Below, piece after piece: positions 18,658 to 30,200 of a stretch of 64,000 bases of DNA. How positions within the stretch are numbered: the stretch's first letter is position 1; each line of letters opens with the position of its first letter. The notes under the pieces are model-generated. The model worked only from the letters and a program-made list of their open reading frames with translations. It did no database searches and was not told where the DNA came from. Both the position numbers and the translations under genes were made by a program. Origin of the DNA: Mycoavidus cysteinexigens (GTDB taxonomy: Bacteria > Pseudomonadota > Gammaproteobacteria > Burkholderiales > Burkholderiaceae); assembly GCF_003966915.1 (NCBI RefSeq), contig NZ_AP018150.1, forward strand, positions 186,001 to 250,000, given 5' to 3'.

Positions 18658-21324
18658 ATGAAAGCTGCCGAAATCCGCGAGAAATTTTTACGCTTCTTTG
18701 AATCAAAGAAACACACGATTGTCCGCTCCTCGAGTTTGATCCCTGCTAACGATCCAACATTATTGTTTACCAACTCTGGCATGGTGCAATTCAAGGAAGT
18801 TTTCCTTGGCACGGATGCGCGTCCTTATGTGCGTGCTACTAGCTCCCAACGTTGTGTGCGCGCCGGCGGCAAACATAATGACCTAGAGAATGTAGGGTAT
18901 ACCGCGCGGCATCACACCTTTTTTGAAATGCTTGGCAATTTTTCATTTGGTGATTATTTCAAGCGCGAGGCGATCCAATCTGCCTGGCAGTTGTTAACTC
19001 AAGTTTATCAATTGCCGCCAGAAAAACTGTGGGTTACCGTCTACCAAGAAGACGATGAGGCCTATCAGATTTGGGCGCAAGAAATTGGCGTGCCGGCCGC
19101 GCGGATTGTGCGCATCGGTGACAACAAAGGGGCGCGTTATGCGTCTGATAATTTTTGGCAGATGGCCGACACGGGTCCGTGCGGACCTTGCTCCGAAATT
19201 TTTTATGATCACGGCCCTGAGGTTGACGGTGGGCCACCCGGTTCCCCGGATGAGGATGGTGATCGCTATATTGAAATCTGGAACTTGGTTTTCATGCAAT
19301 ACAATCGGGATCAGCAAGGCGTTATGACGCCATTGCCTAAACCGTGCGTAGATACGGGCATGGGTCTGGAGCGCATCGCCGCCGTTTTGCAGAACGTGCA
19401 TAGTAATTATGCAATCGATTTATTTCAGGTATTGATTCGGGCCGCGGCGCGTGAAACCGGAGTTCCTGATATAAAGAATAACTCGCTTAAAGTTATTGCT
19501 GACCATATTCGCGCCTGCGCCTTTTTGATTACTGATGGCGTGATTGCCAGTAATGAAGGCCGCGGTTATGTCTTGCGCCGGATTATTCGGCGTGCGATCC
19601 GCCATGGTTATAAGTTGGGTTGCGTCCAACCATTTTTTCATAAGCTAGTGCAAGATCTGGTTGCTGAAATGGGGTCGGCGTATCCAGAGCTGAGCGCTGC
19701 ACAAGAGCGGGTGACCGATGTGCTGCGTCAAGAAGAGGAGCGTTTTTTTGAGACGATCTCGCATGGCATGCAGCTACTTGAAACCGCGCTCAATGAGCTC
19801 CAAGCTAACGCGGCGAGCGTTCAAGCCCAGCCGGATTCAATTGCGCTCGCGGGGGAGATCGCCTTCAAGCTCCATGATACCTATGGTTTTCCACTCGACT
19901 TGACCGCTGATGTATGTCGTGAGAGAGGGGTGCAAGTCGATGCAGCTGCTTTTGATGCAGCGATGCAGCGTCAGCGTGAACAAGCTCGGGCCGCAGGTAA
20001 ATTTAATCTGTCAAGCGCGCTTGGGTATAGCGGAACTAAAACCCTTTTCAAGGGATATGAGGCGCTTAACATAGCTGAGGCGAGAATTACGGCACTTTAT
20101 TTAGATGGAGTTTCTAGCCCACGTTTGCAAGCGGGACAAAGTGGTATTGTGGTGCTTGACGCCACGCCATTTTATGCAGAATCAGGTGGCCAAGCGGGCG
20201 ACCAAGGCACATTGATGCAAAGCAGCGCAGGGCAGGCTGAGGGCGTGCATTTTGTGGTCACGGATACGGCAAAAATTCAGGCGGAAGTCATCGGTCACCA
20301 TGGTTTGCTTGAGCAAGGCGAATTAAAGCTGGGTGATGTGGTGCAGGCGGTGGTAAATAGTCAGCGCCGCCTACACATAATGCGTAATCATTCAGCCACC
20401 CATTTACTGCATAAAGCGCTACGCGACGTACTTGGGGAGCATGTGCAGCAAAGAGGTTCGCTGGTTGACGCGGATAAGACGCGCTTTGATTTTTCTCATC
20501 ATGCCCCGCTCAGCCAAGCTGAAATTCAAAGCATCGAGACCATTGTGAATGCAGAAATTCTGCGTAATGCGCCAACCCAGGCGCAGACAATGGCCTATGA
20601 TGATGCGCTAAAAAGTGGCGCGATGGCGTTATTTGGCGAAAAATATAGTGATCAGGTGCGGGTGCTCGAGATTGGCTTTTCGCGTGAATTATGTGGCGGT
20701 ACACACGTTGCCCGTACTGGCGATATTGGTTTATTTAAGATTGTTTTTGAAGGCGGTGTGGCAGCTGGCATTAGGCGCATTGAGGCGATTACTGGAGTGC
20801 AAGCGCTGCATTTTGTGCAAGCCTTGGATGAGCGCATTTCTAGTGCCGCTGACTTATTAAAAGCACAACCTGCCGAGCTTAATCAGCGCATTGGACAACT
20901 CCAAGAATACTCTAAAACGCTTGAAAAAGAGCTGATGCAATTAAAATCAAGATTGGTTGGCCAGCAACTCGATGTATTGGCGGCGCTGGCAGTCAAAGTG
21001 GGCGAAGTCAATGTGTTATCTGCCCAACTTGATGGCGCTGATACGCAAATATTACGTGAGTCAGTAGATAAATTAAAAAATAAATTAATCAATGCGGTGA
21101 TTGTATTAGGGAGTGTGAATAGCGGCAAAGTCAACCTAATTGCTGGTGTAACGCCGCAGGTGAATAGCAAAATTAAAGCCGGCGCGCTGGTTAATTTTGT
21201 TGCGCAGCAAGTCGGCGGCAAAGGCGGCGGTCGCGCGGATATGGCGCAGGCCGGTGGCACCCATCCAGCGGCTTTGCCCGCAGCACTGGCTACCGTGAAG
21301 GAGTGGGTTGAGCACCAATTATGA
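18658..21324 (+). CDS. alaS: Alanyl-tRNA synthetase
   Basis: AlaS charges tRNA-Ala and edits mischarged Ser/Gly. The 888-residue protein starts [19 protein letters not shown], so a 30-codon open extension upstream is excluded. Class II catalytic segments include [15 protein letters not shown] and the [12 protein letters not shown] region. The editing domain has the zinc/catalytic set [11 protein letters not shown] and [13 protein letters not shown]. The C-terminal C-Ala domain has the Gly-rich [15 protein letters not shown]. Length and domain order are normal. Its last four bases overlap the tusA-like gene (ATGA), which suggests coupled translation. Confidence 0.97.
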   Translation: MKAAEIREKFLRFFESKKHTIVRSSSLIPANDPTLLFTNSGMVQFKEVFLGTDARPYVRATSSQRCVRAGGKHNDLENVGYTARHHTFFEMLGNFSFGDYFKREAIQSAWQLLTQVYQLPPEKLWVTVYQEDDEAYQIWAQEIGVPAARIVRIGDNKGARYASDNFWQMADTGPCGPCSEIFYDHGPEVDGGPPGSPDEDGDRYIEIWNLVFMQYNRDQQGVMTPLPKPCVDTGMGLERIAAVLQNVHSNYAIDLFQVLIRAAARETGVPDIKNNSLKVIADHIRACAFLITDGVIASNEGRGYVLRRIIRRAIRHGYKLGCVQPFFHKLVQDLVAEMGSAYPELSAAQERVTDVLRQEEERFFETISHGMQLLETALNELQANAASVQAQPDSIALAGEIAFKLHDTYGFPLDLTADVCRERGVQVDAAAFDAAMQRQREQARAAGKFNLSSALGYSGTKTLFKGYEALNIAEARITALYLDGVSSPRLQAGQSGIVVLDATPFYAESGGQAGDQGTLMQSSAGQAEGVHFVVTDTAKIQAEVIGHHGLLEQGELKLGDVVQAVVNSQRRLHIMRNHSATHLLHKALRDVLGEHVQQRGSLVDADKTRFDFSHHAPLSQAEIQSIETIVNAEILRNAPTQAQTMAYDDALKSGAMALFGEKYSDQVRVLEIGFSRELCGGTHVARTGDIGLFKIVFEGGVAAGIRRIEAITGVQALHFVQALDERISSAADLLKAQPAELNQRIGQLQEYSKTLEKELMQLKSRLVGQQLDVLAALAVKVGEVNVLSAQLDGADTQILRESVDKLKNKLINAVIVLGSVNSGKVNLIAGVTPQVNSKIKAGALVNFVAQQVGGKGGGRADMAQAGGTHPAALPAALATVKEWVEHQL

Positions 21325-21560
21325 AGCAAGCGCTGCATTTTGATAAAGAAGTTGATGCACGTGGGCTAATCTGCCCATTGCCGATTTTGCGCGCCAAAAA
21401 AGCGCTCGCTGATATGCAAAGCGGGCAGATTTTAAAAGTGCTCGCAACTGATCCTGGCGCGCCCCGTGATTTTGCTGCGTTTGCGAAGCAAACCGGTAAT
21501 CAAATAATTGAAGTATCGACGCAGGATAAAGTTTTTACTTTTTTGATGCGTCGACGTTAG
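21321..21560 (+). CDS. TusA/SirA family sulfur-carrier protein
   Basis: A 79-residue protein with the family signature [18 protein letters not shown]. The cysteine in the CPLP motif (about residue 18) is the persulfide-carrying site in TusA. TusA-type proteins pass sulfur for tRNA thiolation or to other acceptors. The start codon overlaps the alaS stop, so the two are co-translated; alaS-tusA linkage is seen in other betaproteobacteria. I leave the gene symbol open because several TusA-like paralogs (TusA, YedF, YeeD) share this size and motif. Confidence 0.88.
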   Translation: MKQALHFDKEVDARGLICPLPILRAKKALADMQSGQILKVLATDPGAPRDFAAFAKQTGNQIIEVSTQDKVFTFLMRRR

Positions 21561-21571
21561 GTCCAACGTCG
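21552..21571 (+). terminator. Candidate terminator hairpin after the tusA-like gene
   Basis: CGACGTT and AACGTCG form a perfect 7-bp stem around AGGTCC, overlapping the tusA-like stop codon, followed by TTGGTT rather than a strong T-run. It lies between convergent transcripts (tusA, galU). It is a plausible but weak intrinsic terminator. Confidence 0.35.
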
Positions 21572-21675
21572 TTGGTTAGCCGCCTTGATTTAGGGCTGAC
21601 GCTCGTCCTGTAAAAGCGCTCACCCTTATAAATTCGATCAAGTCGAATAAGTTCATGTAACTTAGACGAAAACTC

Positions 21676-22572
21676 TTAGGCCTTGGCATCCATTTCTGCC
21701 AGCATTGGCATACGTGCATGTAAATAGGCCTCAAATTCATCTTTCACTTCTGGATGGCGTAAAGCGAATTCGACGGTTGCTTTTAGGTAGCCCAATTTAC
21801 TGCCGCAATCAAAGCGCGTGCCTTTATAACGATAGGCAAGAACTTGTTCATCTTGCATTAAAGATTGAATCGCGTCGGTCAGTTGCAATTCACCGCCGGC
21901 GCCTGGGCGCAGCGCTCGCAGGTGATCGAAAATGCGCGGCTTTAAAACATAGCGGCCGACTACCCCAAGGCTAGAGGGAGCCTCCTCTGGTGCAGGTTTT
22001 TCGACGATGCCGGATAAATTAATGATGTTGTCTTCCCATTCTTTGCCTTCTATCACGCCATATGAGCGTGAATCTTCAGGTGGAATCTCCTCAACTCCAA
22101 TTAATGAGCTGTGATAGTGGTTAAATTTTTCTATCATTTGCTTCAAAATCGGTTGCGCGCCATCTAATAAATCATCTGCCAGTAAGATGGCAAATGGGCT
22201 GTCGCCAACTAATTTTTCCGCGCATAAAATCGCATGGCCCAGGCCCAGCGCTTCAGGTTGGCGCACATAAAAGCAATTAATATGAGCCGGTTTGATACCG
22301 CGCACGATTTCAAGCAATTTTTTTTTGCCATGCGCTTCAAGCGCAGCCTCAATTTCATAGGATTTATCAAAATGGTCTTCAATTGCGCGCTTGCCGCGCC
22401 CAGTCACGAAGATCATTTCGGTAATCCCAGCCGCGATAGCTTCTTCGACCGCATATTGAATTAACGGTTTGTCGACAATCGGCAGCATCTCTTTGGGGCT
22501 GGCCTTAGTTGCAGGCAAAAAGCGCGTGCCAAGACCTGCGACGGGAAATACTGCTTTAGTGACTTTTAACAT
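21676..22572 (-). CDS. galU: UTP-glucose-1-phosphate uridylyltransferase
   Basis: GalU makes UDP-glucose from UTP and glucose 1-phosphate, a precursor for LPS core, exopolysaccharide and osmoregulated glucans. The 298-residue protein begins [32 protein letters not shown] in the usual way; the nucleotide-binding loop is [11 protein letters not shown] (13-23). [22 protein letters not shown] and the late [12 protein letters not shown] segments are conserved. It is monocistronic or shares a transcript with valS, 34 bases upstream. Confidence 0.96.
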   Translation of the reverse strand: MLKVTKAVFPVAGLGTRFLPATKASPKEMLPIVDKPLIQYAVEEAIAAGITEMIFVTGRGKRAIEDHFDKSYEIEAALEAHGKKKLLEIVRGIKPAHINCFYVRQPEALGLGHAILCAEKLVGDSPFAILLADDLLDGAQPILKQMIEKFNHYHSSLIGVEEIPPEDSRSYGVIEGKEWEDNIINLSGIVEKPAPEEAPSSLGVVGRYVLKPRIFDHLRALRPGAGGELQLTDAIQSLMQDEQVLAYRYKGTRFDCGSKLGYLKATVEFALRHPEVKDEFEAYLHARMPMLAEMDAKA

Positions 22573-22606
22573 TACTACGATCCTTTCAGACGATTCAAAA
22601 TAAGGC

Positions 22607-25447
22607 TCAGCCGGCGAGCCGGGTTAGCTGAGTATTCAGCTTAGAGAGTATTAACGCGTATTCTGACAGCCTTTTTCTTTCGAGTTCAACTACCTCTGCA
22701 GGTGCTTTTGCAACAAAGTGATTATTTTGTAGCTTAGCGTTACATTTTGAGATTTCTAGCTCAATTCGTTGCACTTCCTTGGTGAGGCGCGCGTGTTCAG
22801 CGCCGATGTCAATTTCAACTTTTAGGGCGAGTTTCAGCGCCCCAACCAGTGCCACGGGAGCGCCGGCCGTGGCGGCGTCCAGAGTTGCCTCATCCGCGCT
22901 GAGAGTGACTTCAGAGAGACGCGCGAGGGCGCGCACATAAGGCGCGAAGGTGGTGAGTAATTGAGTATCGCCGCTGGCGAAAAGCGGTACCCGCTGCGCC
23001 GGCCCGAGATTCATTTCACTGCGCAAATTGCGACATGCATCGATCACGGCTTTGAGTTGCGTCGCCCATTGTTCCGCGGCTAAATCGACTTTTTCTTTTA
23101 GTGCGCGAGGATACGGCTGGACCATGATAGAAGCTTCTTCCGACGCAGCGGGAGTCGGATAGCGGCCAGCCAGTGGCGCGACTTTTTGCCACAGTGCTTC
23201 GGTGATAAAAGGAATAATCGGATGCGCTAGCCGCAAAACGGTTTCAAGTACATATAACAACGTATACCGTGTATTTTGTTGTTGGGCTGGCGTTCCCGTT
23301 TGCAGTTGCACCTTAGCGAATTCAAGGTACCAATCGCAGTATTCGTCCCAGACAAATTTGTATAAAGCGTTTGCAATAAGATCGAAGCGTAATTCAGTAA
23401 AGCCTTTGTCGATTTCGTCCGTGACTTGTTGCAGTAAAGAGAGAATCCAACGATCTGCTAGCGATGATTCGTTATGCGCTAAATTTATGCTGCTGTCTTG
23501 GTCTTCGCAATTCATCAACACAAAGCGCGTCGCGTTCCACAGCTTGTTACAAAAATTACGATACCCTTCGCAGCGGGCGAGCGCAAAATTAATATTGCGC
23601 CCCGGGGTTGCCAGTGAGGCGAAAGTAAAGCGCAACGCATCTGTGCCAAAGGACGGAATGCCATGCGGAAATTCGGCGCGGGTTTTTTGTTCAAGCTCAG
23701 CCGCCTGCTGGGGATCTTGCGAACTGGCTAAACGTTTGGCAATCAGTGCGTCTAGGTCGATGCCATCGATCAAATCGATTGGATCGAGTATATTGCCTTT
23801 TGATTTTGACATTTTCTGGCCATTGGCATCCCGTACAAGGCCGTGTATATAAACGGTATGAAACGGGACTTGGCCAGTAAAATGTTGGGTCAACATCACC
23901 ATGCGCGCGACCCAGAAAAAAATAATATCAAAGCCGGTGACGAGCACGGAGGAGGGCAGAAAATGCGCTAGCTCTTTAGTCTGATTGGGCCAACCATGGG
24001 CTGAAAAAGGCACTAAGGCTGACGAAAACCAGGTATCTAGCACATCCGCATCCCGCGTCAGTGGCCCAGTATAGCCCTGCGCACGGGCTTCTTCACGCGC
24101 TTCATCTTCATTGCGTGCAACATAAATTTGTCCCTCTGCACCATACCAAGCGGGAATTTGATGGCCCCACCAAAGTTGCCGAGAGATACACCAGTCTTGA
24201 ATGTTTTCCAGCCATTGATAGTAAGTATTGGACCAATTCTCCGGAGTAAATTTAATTTTCCCTTGGCGCACGGCTTCAATCGCAGTGGCAGCCATTGACT
24301 GACCCGGGTGCAGGCTACCGGCAGGGGCCGGTTTATTCACCGCGACAAACCATTGATCTGTCAGCATAGGTTCAATCACCGCTTGCGTCCGATCGCCGCG
24401 TGGCACCATTAATTTATGGGGTTTGACGGCAGCGAGCAGTCCTTGGACTTCAAGCTCGGCGACAATCAAGCGCCGCGCCTCGTGCTGCTCAAGGCCGCGC
24501 CAGCGGGCCGGGGCGTTCTCATTAATTTTAGCGTCAAGCGTAAAAATATTGATGAGTGGCAGTTGGTGCCGTTGGCCGACTTGGTAATCGTTAAAATCGT
24601 GGGCTGGCGTTACTTTAACTACGCCGCTACCAAAAGTAGGGTCCACATAATCATCCGCAATCACCGGGATCTCGCGCTCACTCAACGGCAGTCGCACCAT
24701 TTTGCCAATAAAGGCTTGATAGCGCTCGTCTTGTGGGTGCACCATAAGGGCTGCGTCGCCCAGCATGGTCTCTGGACGGGTGGTGGCGACCGTCAAGTAA
24801 GTAGAGCTATCGTCAACCAGAGGATAGCGGATATGCCAAAGCGAGCCATCTTCTTCGGTGCTGATCACTTCTAAATCGGAGACGGCAGTGCCTAACTTGG
24901 GATCCCAATTAACCAATCTTTTGCCACGATAAATCAATCCCTGCTCATATAAACGGACGAATACTTCGACCACCGCTTGCGACATATGCGGACTCATCGT
25001 GAAATACTCACGGCTCCAATCAGTCGAAGCGCCTAGACGTTTGATTTGCTGGGTAATGATCGAGCCAGAAGTTTCTTTCCAAGCCCAAACTCGTTCAACA
25101 AACGCCTGTCGGCCAAGTTCATGGCGCGACAGATTATGTTGCTTGAGTTGGCGCTCGACCACAAGCTGAGTGGCAATCCCGGCATGATCGGTGCCGGGTA
25201 CCCAAAGCGTGTTGGCACCCTGCATTCGATGATAACGCGTCAGGCTATCCATAATCGTTTGATTAAACGCATGCCCCATATGCAGCGTGCCTGTGACGTT
25301 GGGGGGCGGCAGTAAAATCGAAAAATCTTCACACCCAGGCGAGAACGTGGGTTTGGCGTAACCTTTTTGTTCCCACTGCGGCCGCCAGTGGGCTTCGATG
25401 GCGTGGGGCTCAAAACTTTTGCTTAGCGTGGTGTCAATCTTATTCAT
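22607..25447 (-). CDS. valS: Valyl-tRNA synthetase
   Basis: ValS charges tRNA-Val and edits Thr. The class I signatures are present: [16 protein letters not shown] (the HIGH region) and QKMSKSKGN (KMSKS), with the CP1 editing domain between them. The C-terminal coiled-coil tRNA-binding domain has the expected heptad-rich end ([20 protein letters not shown]). The natural start is [20 protein letters not shown] at 25447, giving 946 residues; a 37-codon open extension upstream would run into yggX and is rejected. It is downstream of yggX on the same strand with a 10-base gap. Confidence 0.97.
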   Translation of the reverse strand: MNKIDTTLSKSFEPHAIEAHWRPQWEQKGYAKPTFSPGCEDFSILLPPPNVTGTLHMGHAFNQTIMDSLTRYHRMQGANTLWVPGTDHAGIATQLVVERQLKQHNLSRHELGRQAFVERVWAWKETSGSIITQQIKRLGASTDWSREYFTMSPHMSQAVVEVFVRLYEQGLIYRGKRLVNWDPKLGTAVSDLEVISTEEDGSLWHIRYPLVDDSSTYLTVATTRPETMLGDAALMVHPQDERYQAFIGKMVRLPLSEREIPVIADDYVDPTFGSGVVKVTPAHDFNDYQVGQRHQLPLINIFTLDAKINENAPARWRGLEQHEARRLIVAELEVQGLLAAVKPHKLMVPRGDRTQAVIEPMLTDQWFVAVNKPAPAGSLHPGQSMAATAIEAVRQGKIKFTPENWSNTYYQWLENIQDWCISRQLWWGHQIPAWYGAEGQIYVARNEDEAREEARAQGYTGPLTRDADVLDTWFSSALVPFSAHGWPNQTKELAHFLPSSVLVTGFDIIFFWVARMVMLTQHFTGQVPFHTVYIHGLVRDANGQKMSKSKGNILDPIDLIDGIDLDALIAKRLASSQDPQQAAELEQKTRAEFPHGIPSFGTDALRFTFASLATPGRNINFALARCEGYRNFCNKLWNATRFVLMNCEDQDSSINLAHNESSLADRWILSLLQQVTDEIDKGFTELRFDLIANALYKFVWDEYCDWYLEFAKVQLQTGTPAQQQNTRYTLLYVLETVLRLAHPIIPFITEALWQKVAPLAGRYPTPAASEEASIMVQPYPRALKEKVDLAAEQWATQLKAVIDACRNLRSEMNLGPAQRVPLFASGDTQLLTTFAPYVRALARLSEVTLSADEATLDAATAGAPVALVGALKLALKVEIDIGAEHARLTKEVQRIELEISKCNAKLQNNHFVAKAPAEVVELERKRLSEYALILSKLNTQLTRLAG

Positions 25448-25457
25448 TACAATATTC

Positions 25458-25733
25458 TCAAGCATTTTCGGGGGGCACATAGCCAGAGGCTGTATCTGCA
25501 CCTTCGCCAAAAAAGAATTTCTCGGTTTGTTTGAGTAAATATTGGCGCGCGCGTGCATCGGCCATATTGAGACGATTTTCGTTAATCAGCATGGTTTGCT
25601 GTTTAAGCCAGCTTTGCCAGGCTTCTTTCGATATATTTTGATAAATGCGTTGACCTAATTCTCCCGGCAGAGGTGGGAAATCAAGGCCATCAGCTTGTTT
25701 GCCAAGTTTTACGCAATAAACGGTACGAGTCAT
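25458..25733 (-). CDS. yggX: YggX-type Fe(2+) trafficking protein
   Basis: A 91-residue protein starting [21 protein letters not shown], with the redox-sensitive cysteine C7 and the [16 protein letters not shown] segment that defines the YggX family. In enterobacteria YggX protects Fe-S enzymes from oxidative damage and influences iron traffic. ATG 25733 is preferred over an in-frame ATG three codons earlier because the family begins MTRTV or MSRT. It precedes valS by ten bases, while argA lies upstream on the same strand (100-base gap). Confidence 0.94.
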   Translation of the reverse strand: MTRTVYCVKLGKQADGLDFPPLPGELGQRIYQNISKEAWQSWLKQQTMLINENRLNMADARARQYLLKQTEKFFFGEGADTASGYVPPENA

Positions 25734-25833
25734 AAAGTACATCCTATTAAATTAATGTCTAAGGGTAGGGAGCAGGTGCGCTGGACCTGCAATGTATAAC
25801 CTACCTATATTTTATGCAGGCATTTTCCGCTGG

Positions 25834-27225
25834 TTAAAGCTGCTTCATCAGCACCAACGATTTACGTTGCCAGTTATAAAGGCGGCGGCGATCTTCAGGC
25901 AAGTTATCAATGCTGGCTTTTCTAAACCCCCGTTTTAAAAACCAGTGTTCGGTGCGGGTCGTTAACACGAATATACGCGTAAGTCCCTGCGCCCGCGCCC
26001 GTTGCTCAATATGTTTTAGCAGTCGTTCACCGTCGCCGACTCCTTGGGAGTCTGAGGCGACGCTTAAACACGCCATTTCGCCTAATTTTTCTTGCGGGTA
26101 TGGATACAACGCAGCACAGCCAAAAAGCACGCCATCATGCTCTATGACGGAGAAATAATTAATATCCCGTTCAATTTGAGTACGTCCGCGCCGCACCAGA
26201 GTACCATCAGATTCGAGTGGTTCAATCAACTGCAAAATCCCGCCAACATCATCGATTACCGCTTCGCGCAGACTTTCCAAATTTTTATCGGAAATCATCG
26301 AACCGACGCCATCATGAGTGAAAAGCTCAAGCAAAATGCTGCCATCCAACGTGAAGGGAATTAAATGCACACGCGTCACACCCCCGCGGCACGCGCGAAT
26401 TGCATGGGTTAGATAAGTTGCTGTCTCAGTATCTAAGGTGTTTGAAGTTTGGAGCTGCTGAGCTTCGTTAAGCGACAATTCGCGTTGTAAATCGCTATCC
26501 TCGACAATCCCTGGCATCGAGGTCAGATAAATAAGCTTGTCTGCATGCAGTGCAACTGCGGCAGACGAAGCAACATCTTCCATCGACAAATTAAATGCTT
26601 CCCCGGTGGGCGAGAAACCCAAGGGTGAGAGCAGCACTAATTTACGATGAGAGAGAGAGTGATGAATTGAGTTGGCATCGATTTTACGCACAATGCCCGT
26701 GTGCTGAAAATCCACCCCATCTAAAATACCTACTGGCCGCGCCGTGACAAAATTGCCTGAAACCACGCTAATATGCGCATGAGCCATGGGCGTATTGGGT
26801 AGTCCTTGACTGATGGCCGCTTCGATATCTAGGCGCACTTCGCCGGCGGCTTCCTTGGCGGATTCAAGGGCATCTGCATCCGTAATGCGCATCCCATTAA
26901 AGAACGATGATTCAACTTGATGCAAGCGTAATTGCTCTTCAACCTGTGGGCGTGAGCCATGCACGAGCACAATTTGCATCCCCATGGCATGCAGAAAAGC
27001 AATATCTTGAATTAAGGCGTTAAGCGCTCCCCGCTGCACCAGCTCGCCACCAAATGCGACCACAAAAGTTTTATTGTGAAAAGCATGGATATAAGGTGCG
27101 ACAGAACGTAGCCAATCAACAAAACGAGCTTGTTGATCAGCAATTTCGAGCGCTTTCTCATTTATTTCATCAGACACTTTCTGAGGGGGCATTTTGTCGT
27201 TAGTAAAGGAGCTAAAAGAATTCAT
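25834..27225 (-). CDS. argA: Amino-acid N-acetyltransferase (N-acetylglutamate synthase)
   Basis: ArgA acetylates glutamate with acetyl-CoA, the first step of arginine synthesis, and is normally feedback-inhibited by arginine. An N-terminal amino-acid-kinase-like regulatory domain starts at FVDWLRSVAPYIHAFHNKTFVVAFGG. The C-terminal GNAT domain includes QGVGDGERLLKHIEQRAR and the CoA-loop-like RIFVLTTRTEHWFLKRGF. Total length is about 463 residues, as usual. Start at ATG 27225 (MNSFSSF) is preferred; an in-frame ATG at 27246 is possible, and neither has a clear ribosome-binding site. It is divergent from hrpA with only about 50 bases between starts. Confidence 0.94.
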   Translation of the reverse strand: MNSFSSFTNDKMPPQKVSDEINEKALEIADQQARFVDWLRSVAPYIHAFHNKTFVVAFGGELVQRGALNALIQDIAFLHAMGMQIVLVHGSRPQVEEQLRLHQVESSFFNGMRITDADALESAKEAAGEVRLDIEAAISQGLPNTPMAHAHISVVSGNFVTARPVGILDGVDFQHTGIVRKIDANSIHHSLSHRKLVLLSPLGFSPTGEAFNLSMEDVASSAAVALHADKLIYLTSMPGIVEDSDLQRELSLNEAQQLQTSNTLDTETATYLTHAIRACRGGVTRVHLIPFTLDGSILLELFTHDGVGSMISDKNLESLREAVIDDVGGILQLIEPLESDGTLVRRGRTQIERDINYFSVIEHDGVLFGCAALYPYPQEKLGEMACLSVASDSQGVGDGERLLKHIEQRARAQGLTRIFVLTTRTEHWFLKRGFRKASIDNLPEDRRRLYNWQRKSLVLMKQL

Positions 27226-27274
27226 GCGCAGATTATAATGCTTCATTCAGTGATTGAATCGTGGCTTGAGATTT

Positions 27275-30200
27275 ATGTCTCAAGCAAACTACTCAGGTTT
27301 TAGCAAATTGTCGATAGTTGTTCCCCCTTCGTTACAGGAAAAGCCCGCGCTCGCGCAAGAAACTGACATAGGGTTAGCGAGTCGCTTGCCGCCGATTGAG
27401 TTTCCTGCTGAATTGCCGGTATCGGGCAAACGCGCCGTGATTGCGGCCGCCATTGCCGCGCATCAGGTCGTGATTGTGTGCGGTGAGACCGGTTCTGGCA
27501 AAACCACCCAATTACCCAAAATTTGTCTGACGCTTGGACGTGGTTTAGGCGCAGGCGGCAAGGGGCTGATTGGCCATACTCAGCCACGGCGTCTGGCGGC
27601 GAGTGCTACCGCACGGCGCATTGCGCAAGAGCTACAAACGCCAGTGGGAGAGGTCGTCGGCTATAAAGTTCGTTTTACTGACAAGCTCAGTCGCAGCACA
27701 TCCGTCAAACTGATGACGGATGGTATTTTGTTAGCTGAGACGCAATCGGATCCTCTGCTGCGCGCTTATGACACCTTAATTATTGATGAAGCGCATGAGC
27801 GCAGCCTAAATATAGATTTTTTATTGGGCTATCTAAAAGAAATTCTGCCGCGTCGGCCGGATTTAAAGTTAATCATTACCTCCGCTACATTAGATGCTGA
27901 GCGTTTTGCAAAACACTTTAGTCACGCGGGGGTTAATGCGCCAGTGATTGAAGTAAGTGGCCGCCTGTACCCCGTTGAAATACGTTATCGCCCGCTGCAA
28001 CAAGAGGTCCGACGGGGAGCGGATGAGCCAGCGCGTAAGACGCCCGCGACTGAGCCCGATAAACTTGAAAAGGGAGGGGCTGCTGGGCGTGACTTGACCG
28101 ACGCTATAGTGGATGCGGTTGATGAACTCGCGCGCGCAGGGTCTGGCGATGTACTGGTATTTTTGCCGGGCGAGCGTGAAATTCGTGATACAGCGCAAGC
28201 GCTGCGCCAACATCACCCGGCACATACAGAAATTTTGCCTCTATTTGCACGTCTCTCAATGACTGAGCAAGAGCGTGTATTTAAAGCAGGCAATGCGCGT
28301 AGGATTGTGCTTGCCACGAACGTAGCTGAAACTTCGTTAACGGTGCCTGGTATCCGTTATGTAATCGATACCGGCTTAGCGCGGGTTAAGCGCTATTCTT
28401 ATCGCAATAAGGTCGAACAATTACGCATTGAGCCAATTTCGCAAGCTGCCGCACAACAACGCGCGGGTCGTTGCGGGCGAGTGGCGGATGGCATCTGTAT
28501 TCGTTTATACGATGAAGCGGATTGGCAATTGCGGCCGCGCTTTACTGATCCAGAAATTTTGCGCTCTTCACTGGCGGCCGTCATTTTAAAAATGAAGTCG
28601 CTACACTTAGCTGAGGTCGAGAAATTTCCTTTTCTTGAACCACCGCCGGCTAAGGCTATTGCCGATGGCTATCAGTTATTGGCTGAATTAGGCGCGGTGG
28701 ATAACGCCCATGAGTTGACAGCGGTGGGCCAAGCGCTGGCGAAATTGCCGTTGGACCCGCGCATCGGTCGGATGATTCTTGCGGCGCAAGAACAACACGC
28801 TTTGCACGAGATATTGATTATCGCGAGTGCCTTGTCGGTCCAAGACCCACGCGATCGTCCGCTCGAGCAACAGAGCGCGGCGGATGCCGCCCACCGTAAA
28901 TTTGCTGATCCTAAATCAGAATTTTTATCTTTTCTAAAAATCTGGCAGTGGTTCGACGAAGCGTTGACGCATAAAAAATCAAACCGGCAGTTGCTGGATC
29001 TATGTCGCGCCAACTTCCTGTCACATTTACGTTTACGTGAATGGCGTGAGGTGCATAGTCAACTGTTAACCGTTGTGGGGCAGCAAAGCTGGCGGATTAA
29101 CCAGGCAAACGCAACGTTTGAACAAATCCATCTGTCTTTGTTAAGCGGGTTATTGGGAAATCTTGGACTTAAAGCTGAGAGTGAACCTCATTATTTGGGT
29201 GCTCGTAGCATTAAATTTCATCTGTGGCCTGGTTCTCATTTAGCCAAAAAAGCCGGGCGCTGGATGATGGCGGCTGAGTTAGTTGAGACTAGCCGCTTAT
29301 TTGCGCGCACCATCGCAATCATCGAGCCAACTTGGGTTGAGCGTGCCGGCGCACATTTGCTGCGGCGCTCCATCGGTGAACCACACTGGGAAAAGAAAGC
29401 CGCCCAGGTTGTCGCCTTCGAGCGCGCAACATTATATGGCTTAACGGTTTATCATCGCCGCCGCATAAGTTTTGGGAAACAGTCGGCGCAGGCTGCGCAG
29501 CAAGCACGGGATATTTTTATCCGTGCCGCCTTGGTTGAAGGCGAATTTGACACTAAATTGCCATTTTTTAAACATAATCGGCAATTGATCGCTGAAATTG
29601 AGCAACTTGAACATCGTTCTCGGCGGCAAGATATTTTGATTGACGATGAATTGATTTATGCTTTTTATAACCAGGCTATTCCGGCTGATATTTATACGGG
29701 AGCTGATTTTGAGCATTGGTATCGTCAAGCGCTGCGTGGTAAACAAGTTAAAAACGAAAAGCTACTTTTCTTAAGCCGCGATGACCTCATGCGGCATGAA
29801 GCCGCGGGCGTGACCACTGAGCTCTTTCCCAAAAAACTGACCCTGGCAGGCATTGAAATGGCGGTGTCATATCACTTTGAGCCAGGCTCGCCACGAGATG
29901 GGGTGACTTTGGCGGTGCCCATTTTTGCTTTAAACCAAGTCGATGCACATGGTTGCGAATGGTTAGTTGCGGGGATGCTTAAAGAAAAAGTTCATTTATT
30001 ACTTAAATCATTGCCGCAAAAATTGCGCCGGCATTGCATTCCTCTGCCAGCTTATGCGGCTAGTTTTGTTGAGCGTGCAACGTTTGGTGTGGGCGATTTA
30101 ATTGGGGCGCTAAGTGCGGATATTCGCGCGCAAAAACAGCTCACTTTGCATCCTACGGATTTTAAACTTGAGACCTTGCCGGCGCATCTTTTCATGAATT